DNA from: Halothiobacillus sp. | GTDB lineage: Bacteria > Pseudomonadota > Gammaproteobacteria > Halothiobacillales > Halothiobacillaceae | Reading direction: 5' to 3' | Length of the DNA: 41,266 bases | Assembly (NCBI RefSeq): GCF_028710545.1 | Contig: NZ_JAQTTX010000024.1 | Coordinates: forward strand, 1 to 41,266 | Shown here: in pieces, positions 26,062 through 34,486 of the stretch | Layout: every line of letters begins with the position of its first letter | Position numbering within the stretch: position 1 is the stretch's first letter | Position numbers and translations under genes: made by a program | The notes under the pieces: model-generated | What the model was told of the DNA's origin: nothing | The model's input: only the letters and a program-made list of their open reading frames with translations | Database searches by the model: none

Positions 26062-27228
26062 GTGGTTCAAAATGCACATGGTGCTGTATTGATACCGAAG
26101 ACTGATTTCGCTGGGCGCTTATTGGCCTGGTTTGATGAGCATGGTCGGCATGATTTGCCCTGGCAGCATCCCAGAACGCCCTACCGTGTCTGGGTCTCCG
26201 AGATTATGCTGCAGCAGACTCAGGTTGCGACGGTCATCGATTATTTCAATCGCTTCATGCTGCGTTTTCCGTCGCTGGATGTGTTGGCTACCGCAACGGT
26301 GGATGAGGTGCTGGCGTTGTGGTCTGGGCTTGGCTATTACGCTCGTGCCCGTAATCTGCACGCAGCGGCTCAGTTTATGGCACGGCAGGGCGTTCCTGAC
26401 ACGCTAATCGGTTGGCAAGCGCTGCCGGGGGTGGGGCCTTCCACGGCAGCGGCCATCATGGCGCAGGCATTCGAGGTGCCGGAAACGATTCTGGATGGAA
26501 ATGTCAAACGCGTGATGGCACGCCATGCCGGAATCGATCGTCCCATCGAACAGGCTTTGACTATTCAGGCGCTATACGATGTAGCCAAATTACACACACC
26601 ACAATCCCGTGTGGCCGACTACACCCAGGCCATCATGGATCTCGGTGCGACGTTGTGTACACGCCACACGCCGAACTGTGCGGCTTGCCCCGTTCGCGTG
26701 GATTGCGTGGCTTTGGCTTCAAAGCAGGTTGCGAACTTGCCTGTTCGCCGCAAGCGTAAACCTGTGCCGACCCGTCGTGCCGTATTTATGGCTTTTGAGG
26801 ATGATGCGGAGTGTCTGATGTTGGTGCGACGGCCACCTACGGGAATCTGGGGTGGCTTATGGTGTTTGCCCGAGTATGATTATGTCCAAGACGGATTTGC
26901 ATCCGGTTCTACCGCTTCAGATGAGCCGGCTGGGAATGGCATAACTCAGCAGCAGTCGTTACTTTCGTCACATCGGCTGACACGGCACTCTCCCGCCGCT
27001 CCTCTGACCATGTTCGAACATCGGTTTACGCATTATGTGCTCAACGCCCGCATCGATCATATGGAGGTAACCCGCTCGTTGTCCGTCGAGGATAATCCCG
27101 ATGTGTTCTGGTTGCCGTTGGTCGAGTTGGGTGTGCGCCCACCGCAGTTGGGCCTGCCCAAACCCATTGCCCGTTTTTTGTCGGACTATCCGGCTCTGAA
27201 GCCATCCCAGTGTTCATGCACGTCATGA
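26062..27228 (+). CDS. mutY: A/G-specific adenine glycosylase MutY
   Basis: Base-excision repair enzyme that removes adenine mispaired with 8-oxoguanine. The 388-residue protein has the catalytic-glutamate block SEIMLQQTQVATVI (about 50), the helix-hairpin-helix LPGVGPSTAAAIMA and catalytic Asp in ILDGNVKRV (about 150), and the iron-sulfur loop C-x6-C-x2-C-x5-C (CTRHTPNCAACPVRVDC, about 205-221). A C-terminal NUDIX-like domain (about 240-375) recognises 8-oxoG. The start is GTG, 5 bases after asmA. yggX follows, a common gammaproteobacterial pairing. Confidence 0.96.
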   Translation: MVQNAHGAVLIPKTDFAGRLLAWFDEHGRHDLPWQHPRTPYRVWVSEIMLQQTQVATVIDYFNRFMLRFPSLDVLATATVDEVLALWSGLGYYARARNLHAAAQFMARQGVPDTLIGWQALPGVGPSTAAAIMAQAFEVPETILDGNVKRVMARHAGIDRPIEQALTIQALYDVAKLHTPQSRVADYTQAIMDLGATLCTRHTPNCAACPVRVDCVALASKQVANLPVRRKRKPVPTRRAVFMAFEDDAECLMLVRRPPTGIWGGLWCLPEYDYVQDGFASGSTASDEPAGNGITQQQSLLSSHRLTRHSPAAPLTMFEHRFTHYVLNARIDHMEVTRSLSVEDNPDVFWLPLVELGVRPPQLGLPKPIARFLSDYPALKPSQCSCTS

Positions 27229-27250
27229 ACCCGATTGAATAGGTTTTAAT

Positions 27251-27532
27251 ATGAATGATCGCGTGGTTTTCTGTTCCCGTTTGCAATGTGAAGCCAAAGG
27301 GCTGGCTAAACCGCCTTATCCGGGCGAGCTGGGAAAACGTATCTATGAGCAGGTCTCCGAATCGGCCTGGTTAGCCTGGCGTAATCATCAAACCATGTTA
27401 ATCAACGAGTATCGCTTATCGCCAATAGACCCTAAGGCCAAGAAGTTTCTTGAAGAAGAAATGGAAAAGTTTCTCTTCGGTGGTGGAGAAGTTACGCAGC
27501 CGGAAGGTTATGTGCCACCGTCAGTTGGCTGA
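27251..27532 (+). CDS. yggX: YggX family oxidative damage / Fe(II) protein
   Basis: A 93-residue protein of the YggX family, linked to protection of iron-sulfur clusters and iron traffic. Family blocks are visible: [20 protein letters not shown] at the N-terminus with its conserved cysteine, and [18 protein letters not shown] in the middle. It follows mutY by 22 bases, as in many gammaproteobacteria, so it is probably in the same transcript. Its 3' end overlaps the convergent pgaD stop by 12 bases. Confidence 0.95.
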   Translation: MNDRVVFCSRLQCEAKGLAKPPYPGELGKRIYEQVSESAWLAWRNHQTMLINEYRLSPIDPKAKKFLEEEMEKFLFGGGEVTQPEGYVPPSVG

Positions 27533-28042
27533 AGCGGTTTGCGTTGAGTTGGCCTGTGAGCCTTGGGGAAAATGAGCGAGGGCGGCACGATCCGCCTCAA
27601 TCTGGATGATTTGCCCGAGTTCGTCAAAATCGAAAGCCAGCACCTTGCCAGACTGTGCTAATTGAACTTTGGAAGGTTCGATCGAGAATGCCTGGGCGAT
27701 GACTTCGGCGTTTGCTTCAGGGGGTGCGCCACGTCGATCCATGCGGCGAAAACGTAGCCAGTTGTAGGATGCCCATAAGATGAAAAGCAACCCACCTATG
27801 CCTATAATCAAGGTGTAAAATTGTAATGTATTTACGGTTCTTGCTGGATCGGAAAGGATGAATAGATCCAACCGATGATAACCAAACCACCAGGCTAATA
27901 ACGCTCCCAGAGGCATCAATAAGTATAGCCAGAGTATCCAGCCCATAAGCGCGACCAACGCCAGTAGCCCTTTTTTTGGGGTGCCAACAAGATCAGGCCG
28001 CCTGATTATCTCGGGGATACGAGGGCGTTCAATTGTGCTCAT
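27521..28042 (-). CDS. pgaD: PgaD, poly-N-acetylglucosamine synthesis accessory protein
   Basis: Small inner-membrane partner of the PgaC glycosyltransferase. The 173-residue protein has two membrane segments (about 28-58 and about 76-100) and a cytoplasmic tail; E. coli PgaD is shorter (about 137). Identity rests on this topology plus position as the last gene of the pga operon, since PgaD is poorly conserved. Its ATG overlaps the pgaC TGA (ATGA), so translation is coupled. In E. coli PgaC and PgaD together bind c-di-GMP, which may hold here. Confidence 0.85.
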   Translation of the reverse strand: MSTIERPRIPEIIRRPDLVGTPKKGLLALVALMGWILWLYLLMPLGALLAWWFGYHRLDLFILSDPARTVNTLQFYTLIIGIGGLLFILWASYNWLRFRRMDRRGAPPEANAEVIAQAFSIEPSKVQLAQSGKVLAFDFDELGQIIQIEADRAALAHFPQGSQANSTQTASAN

Positions 28043-29358
28043 AATTTAGAAGCCTCGTGGTCTGTTTTATCTTTAACACCCCGATCTGGGCTGACCCAGC
28101 GCGCTCGTTTGCCTCGGCGTTTGAGGAGTGTTTTGGGTACAGCAACAATCGTTGTGAGCATGATGAGTAGCCAGAAGGCGAGGGGATACCAGATGATCCA
28201 AAAGTAATTTTTGAAAAACCTTTTTTTGGGTTCATACCGTCGATCAATCAGCATGCTCACGCCAAACTGAACCAAGGCAGTTATGCCAAGAATAACACCG
28301 TTCCATTGGGGCAAGAGTGTGTTGATATGCCACCCTTCGGGAAGTGGCACGAACAAACCAAGTAAAAATAGAATAATGATTGTGAGCATGATGAACGCCC
28401 AAAAGACGGAAGCTATATATTCCAGAGCGACCGCCCAAAAGCGTCTGCGTCGCCATATTAGTAAATCAGTAGTATGTTTGAGTAAAACTTCAACGCCGCC
28501 TTGAGCCCAACGCAGCCGTTGTTTCCATAACCCTTTAAAGGTTTCTGGCATATAGATGTAGCACAAGGCGTCCGGTTCGTAACGGACATCCCAATGGTCC
28601 ATTTGTAAGCGCCATGAGATATCAATATCTTCGGTGATCATTTCTTCCGACCAATAGCCGACGCGATGCAAGGCGGTACGACGGAAACCAACAATGACGC
28701 CTGATACTGTAAATATCCGCCCGTATACGCGCTGAGCTCGCTTCATTAAACCGATGATGGAGGAGAACTCACCCACTTGAAGGCGGCCCAGCAGGGTAGA
28801 CCGGTTAAGGATGCGTGGATTGCCCGTGACCGCGCCGACCCGGTTGCCCGGTGCCAAATGAACCATCATCCATGCCACCGCGTTGGGGTGCAGCAGCGCA
28901 TCACCGTCAATGCAGATTAAAAATTCATTTTTTGCGGCAATGGCACCTGCTCGCAAGGCCATAGCTTTGCCTTGGTTGGTCAGCAGGTGTATGACACGCA
29001 GATTAGGATGTACTTTGGCTAGCTCATTGAGTATGCCTGCTGTGCGATCACTTGAGCCATCGTTGATTGCGATGACTTCAAATTCGGGGTATTGGGTAGC
29101 GAGTGCGTAGGCGAGGGTGTCCCGAACATGATCCTCTTCATTAAAACAGGGGATCAGGATACTGGCTGGCGGCTGATTTCTCGTTTGTGGTGGGTAGTCC
29201 GGACCGAGATCGTGTCGGTTTTCCCAGCGCAGGTAATACCATAGGCCACCAATAATCCACATCCAGGCCATGATGAACGGGTAGTAAAACGCGTAGTCGA
29301 GAAGGAAATCCCGCATTGATGCTGAGCTCAATTCAAGTGCTTGATTTATTTGTGTCAA
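28039..29358 (-). CDS. pgaC: PgaC, poly-beta-1,6-N-acetylglucosamine synthase
   Basis: Processive family 2 glycosyltransferase that polymerises UDP-GlcNAc at the inner membrane. It has 439 residues (E. coli 441). Visible are an N-terminal membrane helix, the donor-binding ASILIPCFNEEDHV, the DGD metal motif (CIDGDALLHPNA), the acceptor-site ITEDIDISWRLQ and QRLRWAQGG, and several C-terminal membrane helices. The TTG at 29358 is the likely start: GGAG lies 6 bases before it and the gap to pgaB is 10 bases. The first ATG in frame (29316) lacks a ribosome site. Confidence 0.96.
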   Translation of the reverse strand: MTQINQALELSSASMRDFLLDYAFYYPFIMAWMWIIGGLWYYLRWENRHDLGPDYPPQTRNQPPASILIPCFNEEDHVRDTLAYALATQYPEFEVIAINDGSSDRTAGILNELAKVHPNLRVIHLLTNQGKAMALRAGAIAAKNEFLICIDGDALLHPNAVAWMMVHLAPGNRVGAVTGNPRILNRSTLLGRLQVGEFSSIIGLMKRAQRVYGRIFTVSGVIVGFRRTALHRVGYWSEEMITEDIDISWRLQMDHWDVRYEPDALCYIYMPETFKGLWKQRLRWAQGGVEVLLKHTTDLLIWRRRRFWAVALEYIASVFWAFIMLTIIILFLLGLFVPLPEGWHINTLLPQWNGVILGITALVQFGVSMLIDRRYEPKKRFFKNYFWIIWYPLAFWLLIMLTTIVAVPKTLLKRRGKRARWVSPDRGVKDKTDHEASKL

Positions 29359-29368
29359 TATGGCTCCA

Positions 29369-31498
29369 TTACGGTTTTACTTTGCCGCTTGGAAAGTCAT
29401 TCAGGCTCATGCCCTCATAGGTGGGCCTGAGTGGGGGATGATTATCAAGAAAATCGTCTGGGTAATAAGCCAGATTCACTCCGCCGTGCCGGACAAGTAA
29501 CTGCATCCAGGATTTGAGTGTTTGCCCGTCAATCCAGCGGTCGGTGTTCCAGTTTTTGGTTTGCAGTTCAAAAACGACTTTTCGCAAACCGTCAGGATGT
29601 TTTGCGACCTCGTTTACTAATCGACGCAACCAGTGTTTAGGATCCTCCGTGCTGCCGTCGAGATAGGGCATGGCCATAAGCGCCACTCGGTCATAGGCCG
29701 CAATAAATGGATCGAGTGCCTGCGCGAATCGGTCTTCGGCGGAAGGGGCGAGCACCACGCGGGCGTAGAGATTGCGGGCGGTCCGAAAATTTATACTGCG
29801 ATTGATGAAATAGTGAAGTCTTGAAGATAAAACGTTGCCAAAGTCGATCAGCGCTTGTGTTTTTTCCCGCGCATTAAGTGGTAAACCATTTAATGGTTGA
29901 TCCGTTCCCGGCCAGCGTGCTTCCGACTGAAACACGCTGGCGTCTTCGTCTTCGGCCAAGTAGGCATCATCGTGGAAAAGGACGCCAAAAATTCCGGAAT
30001 TATTTTTACCGAGATCAGCATACAACTGCCCAATAATCGAAAGCGATTCCGGTAAAAACGGGCTCAATCGTGCATAGTCGCGTTTCGCTGGGATGAGTTC
30101 GCCCTGCGCGTTTTGAGTTTTGACACTCAGTGCGGACTGCTTTTCCTGATCGGGCAACTTAAAGGCCAGCATGGGCATCCAGGCGTAAACCTCTACGCCC
30201 GCGCGCGTTCGTAGTTGCCAGGCCACCCGGTTGAACAAGTCGGCTCGCATCGGCAGCACGGAATTCGGGAAATAGACGTGGCTCGGTGTGCCTGTGCCTT
30301 CGGGGTCTGCAAAAGCTTGCAAGTAGACCGATTTGATTTTCAAGGCTTGGATGCGGTCAAGTAGTTTGCCCAGATTGCGATTGGTTTGCGTGGGGTCGGG
30401 ATCGTAGATGTAATCCATGTCCACCTGGACTGCGCGCTCAATGGAGGGGCTCGGGATGGCAGCGGATTCCACGCGTGATTCCACATCGACCGGAATGGGG
30501 TCGTTGGTCAGAATCAATCGGCCCCAAGAGGTGCCCACCTGCTTAATCTCGTTTAGTTGGTCATCGTTCAGGCCAAAGGAAATGGGCAGGCCGGCTTCGG
30601 TGGCAATGACTTCCGATGCTTCGTTCATCGCGCCATAAGGCCAGACGATACTGCGCGGGGTGCAGCCCGTGTGTTCCGCGATCAGTCGGCGGCTGTAGGT
30701 GAGGTCGTCAAACAGGCGTTGGTGGTATTCGCTGTCGGTTTCATAGCGCTTAAGGGCGGTGAGATATTGACGGGTGATGCAGGCAGGCTCAACGTTCCCC
30801 TGAGGGTTTGCAAGAATGCCGTGATGCTGATCGTGGGTGTGCGAAGCATATTCAACCAAGCCAGAGGCGTACATTTCTCGCAGTTGCGCCCAGGTGACGA
30901 AGTTGTTTTTGTCAAATTCCTGTTTGCCCTCGTAATTGACCTTGAACGGCGCTTTGATGTTGCTGGACTCGGCAGCTTGGGCCTGGTCGATTTTTTCACC
31001 CTCGGTCAGCCGGGTGGCACCGGCAACTTCAGCTTCGTAATTAACCTTCTTCCCCTCGGTCACGGCGGTGATCCAGCCGGTCTCAATGGCAAACAAGGCT
31101 GGGTAGCGATACGCCTTAAGCAGCGGGTAGACATGACTGTACGCACTGGCAAGCCCATCGTCCCAAGATAACAGCACGGCGTTATCCGGCAAATTCGCTC
31201 TGCCTGCATGGGCATCGACCACCTGTTGAAGGGAGATCGGGTGCCATCCGTTTTCATCGATCCAGTCGAACAATTGCGCCAAATGTTCGGTGCTGATGGC
31301 GTAGGGATCGGGATGCGTGGATAGGTCTGCACTGTTCTGCACATCATGCATGCACAGCACGGCAAATTGCCCGGCAGGAATTTGCAGCGTGATGAGTGGC
31401 TGTTTTTCCAGCGTTGCGGCGGCGCCCGCTTTGCCCGGCACCACCAAAGTGACGCAAAGCGTGCTTACCATTGAGCGTAAAAAAGATCGACGATCCAT
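29369..31498 (-). CDS. pgaB: PgaB, poly-N-acetylglucosamine deacetylase with C-terminal hydrolase-like domain
   Basis: Periplasmic enzyme that partly deacetylates the polymer for export; the C-terminal half is a glycoside-hydrolase-like domain. The deacetylase domain shows LLSWDDGLASAYS (D about 113-114) and the metal-site HTHDQHHG (about 220-227). The C-terminal domain starts near 335 (DMDYIYDPDPTQTNRNLGKL) and keeps VYLQAFADPEGTG and LFHDDAYL. Length is 709 against 672 in E. coli. The N-terminus has a twin-arginine motif (DRRSFLRS) and no lipobox, unlike the E. coli lipoprotein. An insert of about 25-30 residues lies between the two metal motifs. The ATG overlaps the pgaA stop (TGATG). Confidence 0.95.
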   Translation of the reverse strand: MDRRSFLRSMVSTLCVTLVVPGKAGAAATLEKQPLITLQIPAGQFAVLCMHDVQNSADLSTHPDPYAISTEHLAQLFDWIDENGWHPISLQQVVDAHAGRANLPDNAVLLSWDDGLASAYSHVYPLLKAYRYPALFAIETGWITAVTEGKKVNYEAEVAGATRLTEGEKIDQAQAAESSNIKAPFKVNYEGKQEFDKNNFVTWAQLREMYASGLVEYASHTHDQHHGILANPQGNVEPACITRQYLTALKRYETDSEYHQRLFDDLTYSRRLIAEHTGCTPRSIVWPYGAMNEASEVIATEAGLPISFGLNDDQLNEIKQVGTSWGRLILTNDPIPVDVESRVESAAIPSPSIERAVQVDMDYIYDPDPTQTNRNLGKLLDRIQALKIKSVYLQAFADPEGTGTPSHVYFPNSVLPMRADLFNRVAWQLRTRAGVEVYAWMPMLAFKLPDQEKQSALSVKTQNAQGELIPAKRDYARLSPFLPESLSIIGQLYADLGKNNSGIFGVLFHDDAYLAEDEDASVFQSEARWPGTDQPLNGLPLNAREKTQALIDFGNVLSSRLHYFINRSINFRTARNLYARVVLAPSAEDRFAQALDPFIAAYDRVALMAMPYLDGSTEDPKHWLRRLVNEVAKHPDGLRKVVFELQTKNWNTDRWIDGQTLKSWMQLLVRHGGVNLAYYPDDFLDNHPPLRPTYEGMSLNDFPSGKVKP

Positions 31499-33996
31499 CA
31501 AAACACGCCTCCAAACCCGATCAGACCATACACACGCCCTTCGCGACCACCGTCATAAACATTGCTGCCCCAGCCGACGCCGTAATGCAGGTCCCAAGTG
31601 CGGCTGAATTGCCATTTATGCTCGTAGAACAGATCAACGGTAGGCGCGCCGCCAAAGCCATCTTGCCAGCCGTAACCGGGTGATACTTTGAAATATTGGG
31701 TCAAAGATCGGTCGTAATCTCGCCAGGTGATCCATTGATGCTCCAGCCGCAGATTGATGCTCTGGCTGTTGGCTGGATTGAAATACTCGCCGCCGGGCTG
31801 AGTGTTATGTTCAGCAAATACATCCAGCCCGAGGCTGGTGATGTGATGCGGACTGGCCTGAATGCGCTGCGTACCGCCCGCGGAAAAATCAATCCGGCTA
31901 TTGCCATCGGAAATCGCGAGGGTGGATAGGCTCATATACGCCTCGCGCGATTCGCTCTGTCGCCAATTGACATCGGCCGAGTAGTACTTTCCGGAATATC
32001 CTGCCCGCTTGGCACGCAGTGGTGTTTGGGTTGAATAGGTATCTGCATTCAGGCTGTATTGCCAGTGATCATTCAGCCACTGTGACCAACCCACTGCTAA
32101 GCCGACATGCTGACCTGTGAGCTGATCGTTGGAAAGCATGGCCCAGAAATGTTTGCGGTCATATCGCCATTCAGCACCTGCACCTAAGCGGTTGAAGCTA
32201 ACAGGGCCCTCATCAAAGCTCGACCAAATCCAGTGGTGCTGCAAAAACCCACGCCAATTACCAACCCAGGGGCTGTTCAAGCGGGTAAGCCATTCTTGAT
32301 CGCGGTTGCCGGTAACGGGGTTCGTGGTTGTGTCATTACCTCGGCTTTTGCCTGTGGTGTATTCCGACGATATCGAGGGGCGGCGGCGATCTTGCCAGTA
32401 CAGCCAGTTTTTTTGTACCGCTTGATCTTTAGGGAAAAGGCGATAGAGATCGGTGATTTCTGTCCCCCAGCGTTTGTTCCAGCCCAGATCCCGAAAATTT
32501 TGTGCCAGATTGAATCGGGTACCTTGAGACTGTGGTGAATAGGCCTGTGCCAGTTGCGTGGTTTTCAAGGATTGAGCGGGCCAACCACGCCAGTTTTCAA
32601 TGGTGGCCAAGGTGTTGATGCCGCTGGTATTGAATGGAGCGGCATTCATTAGGTCCCGAGCACGCTGTTCTGCCAGAGCAAGGTTATTGCGATAGGCCGG
32701 ATCCATCACCCAGGTTTGTTCGACACCCATACGCTCCCAGTTTGGATCGTTCACTGAACCATGCACCCAAATCGGCGTCACGCGTTGGATCTTGGTGAGC
32801 AAGGCTTCACCCTTATCGTACTGTTCGGCGTCGAGGTACGCGTAATACAGGCTGATAAATACATCCACATCTGAACCGGGGTATTGCTGAACGACACTCT
32901 CAAGCAAGCGGACGGCTTCTTTCGGCTGCTGATCGGCATCGTAGGCTTCCGCTGCAGCTGTGCGTACGTAGTCCGGGATGCTGCGTAGTGTGCCTTCACT
33001 GGCGGTGCGTGGGTGTTGCGGCAGGGACTCGAATTCGGCAATGGTTTGTTTCCAGAGATGAAGTTCGCGCAAAACATAGATTTGATCGTAACGCGTGGTC
33101 AATTCTAAACGTGGATTATCGGTAAACTCGGCTCGATTGATTTCGAGTAGTTGCAGTGCATTTTTCAGCGGCAGGTTTCGTTCAGCGTAGCGGTGCGCCC
33201 GATCCAGCCGTTTGCGTTCCTGGTAGGCGTCACGGGTGGTCTGGGTAGCGACGGATGCCTTTAGCTGCTGTTGTTCAGGACGGCTGAACCAGTCCCAGTG
33301 TTTTCGTGCAGCCTGTTCGGCTTTGAATGCCGATCCCAGGGCCGACAAAGTGAATACTTTTTCACGCCAGGCCCAGCGGTTCTCCGGCGCCAGCTCCAAT
33401 GCGCGGTTCACCAGTGCCAACGCCATCTCGGGCTGCTTGGCGAGTCGATAAACGTAAGCCATATTAGCCAAATTCGTGGGCGTCAGTCCCGGTGTCCGTG
33501 GATCGGGAAGCGCACGCAGGGCATCTGATATCTGGTTTCCCTCGGCCAGGATCATGGCGTAAAGAATTTTTCCATCCAGTGTTAATCGACTTGATACGGG
33601 GGTGAGTACCGCTGCGGCACGGCTGAATTGCTTTTCATCGCGCAGTGCTCTGGCCCAGTCCATCCAGGCATAACTTGGTATGTCGGTTGCTCTGAGGTGT
33701 TCAGTCAGTCGGCTGATGGCAGCGTTTTGGCCATCGCGACGAAGCAGTACGATGAGATCGGCGGTGATCCAAGGATCACGGGGATGAGCAGCAGCCAGTG
33801 TCTGCAATTGACGAATCCCTTCTGCCAACTGACCGGCCTTGGCCTGGTCAACGGCCTGCCAGCGTTGATGTTTCAAAGAGGGTGCATCTGGAGCAATCGT
33901 GGCTCCAGCAAAGGCAAGGTCAGCAGTCAATACGGTAGGGATCACAAGCGAAGAAATGCAGATCCAACGGGTCAAAATGGATGTGTAAGTAGGCAT
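31498..33996 (-). CDS. pgaA: PgaA, poly-N-acetylglucosamine outer-membrane export porin
   Basis: Exports the polysaccharide across the outer membrane. The 832-residue protein has a signal peptide ending about ADLAFA, a periplasmic TPR-rich region (about 40-510, with repeats such as AKAGQLAEGIRQLQTLAAAHP), and a C-terminal beta-barrel (about 540-832) ending VYGLIGFGGVF, with terminal Phe. This domain order matches E. coli PgaA (807). ATG at 33996 is used; the frame extends to a TTG at 34008. It is the first gene of pgaABCD and follows a promoter region with two operator-like palindromes. Confidence 0.95.
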   Translation of the reverse strand: MPTYTSILTRWICISSLVIPTVLTADLAFAGATIAPDAPSLKHQRWQAVDQAKAGQLAEGIRQLQTLAAAHPRDPWITADLIVLLRRDGQNAAISRLTEHLRATDIPSYAWMDWARALRDEKQFSRAAAVLTPVSSRLTLDGKILYAMILAEGNQISDALRALPDPRTPGLTPTNLANMAYVYRLAKQPEMALALVNRALELAPENRWAWREKVFTLSALGSAFKAEQAARKHWDWFSRPEQQQLKASVATQTTRDAYQERKRLDRAHRYAERNLPLKNALQLLEINRAEFTDNPRLELTTRYDQIYVLRELHLWKQTIAEFESLPQHPRTASEGTLRSIPDYVRTAAAEAYDADQQPKEAVRLLESVVQQYPGSDVDVFISLYYAYLDAEQYDKGEALLTKIQRVTPIWVHGSVNDPNWERMGVEQTWVMDPAYRNNLALAEQRARDLMNAAPFNTSGINTLATIENWRGWPAQSLKTTQLAQAYSPQSQGTRFNLAQNFRDLGWNKRWGTEITDLYRLFPKDQAVQKNWLYWQDRRRPSISSEYTTGKSRGNDTTTNPVTGNRDQEWLTRLNSPWVGNWRGFLQHHWIWSSFDEGPVSFNRLGAGAEWRYDRKHFWAMLSNDQLTGQHVGLAVGWSQWLNDHWQYSLNADTYSTQTPLRAKRAGYSGKYYSADVNWRQSESREAYMSLSTLAISDGNSRIDFSAGGTQRIQASPHHITSLGLDVFAEHNTQPGGEYFNPANSQSINLRLEHQWITWRDYDRSLTQYFKVSPGYGWQDGFGGAPTVDLFYEHKWQFSRTWDLHYGVGWGSNVYDGGREGRVYGLIGFGGVF

Positions 33997-34027
33997 AAAG
34001 TGATCCAAATAGTGTCAACTATGACTT

Positions 34028-34044
34028 TTTGTCACAAATTAACA
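34028..34044. promoter_or_regulatory. pga operator candidate, copy 1
   Basis: TTTGT-C-ACAAA, a perfect 5-bp inverted repeat, begins the 17-base sequence TTTGTCACAAATTAACA. This is repeated 32 bases away with one change. It sits where the -10 and start of a pga promoter would be (minus-strand GTGACA, 18 bases, GTTAAT). Confidence 0.5.
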
Positions 34045-34059
34045 GGCTCCCCCTGCAGA

Positions 34060-34076
34060 TTTGTCACAAATGAACA
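34060..34076. promoter_or_regulatory. pga operator candidate, copy 2
   Basis: TTTGTCACAAATGAACA matches copy 1 at 16 of 17 bases, in the same direction and exactly 32 bases away, about three turns of the DNA helix. It overlaps the -35-like GTGACA of the proposed pga promoter. This spacing suits cooperative binding of one regulator to both sites. Confidence 0.5.
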
Positions 34077-34207
34077 CGAACAATTGATTTGCTAATATAT
34101 CTGAACGTATTCAAATGCGTGGTAAGTGAATTGAGCAAACTCTGTGCCAACACTCGTTCTCAGTTTGCTTTTTCGTCTACATCCGAAGATGCTTTATGTC
34201 TGGAAAT

Positions 34208-34234
34208 AAAAAAACCTCGACTAATGCGAGGTTT
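34208..34234 (-). terminator. Rho-independent terminator, minus strand
   Basis: An 8-bp stem (AAACCTCG with CGAGGTTT) and 7-base loop is followed on the minus strand by a T-run (7 A on the plus strand at 34208-34214). It should end transcription from the cytochrome cluster, about 255 bases beyond its last gene, and insulate pgaA. Confidence 0.75.
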
Positions 34235-34486
34235 GGTTCGATTTTGGCCAATAGCAGCCTTACGTCTTACTTTTGGAAGTGCCCGTGCATCGTGGTTATG
34301 GCGTCACTCATCCTTGTTGTCGGCTCTTTTGCTCCACCATCACCATGCCCCACATCAGCGCGCGACTAGAGTTCAAAAATCGATCACAAGGGGCTGGTAC
34401 GGTACGGTTCAGCTGAGTCCCGATTTATTTGAGATAAGCGACCCAAACACCACAAGGATGGTTTTGTCGATCTGACTTCGACAGGC

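Larger units (their letters stand above)
34009..34486. other. Intergenic region between the cytochrome cluster and pgaA
   Basis: This 478-base gap on the minus strand contains a terminator (34208-34234) and, nearer pgaA, two palindromic repeats (34028-34076). The 250 bases at 34236-34486 hold no convincing gene. A 128-codon plus-strand frame here has no family look and no neighbours that support it. Transcripts from the cytochrome cluster would cross this stretch as a long 3' untranslated region before reaching the terminator. Confidence 0.55.

Noticed and set aside
30557..31171. Plus-strand frame opposite pgaB
   Set aside because: Antisense shadow of a gene with strong motif support.
34089..34475. 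Plus-strand 128-codon frame, including a run of four histidines that recalled an amino-acid operon leader peptide
   Set aside because: No downstream terminator hairpin with a T-run on the plus strand and no biosynthetic gene follows; the only terminator here works on the minus strand.
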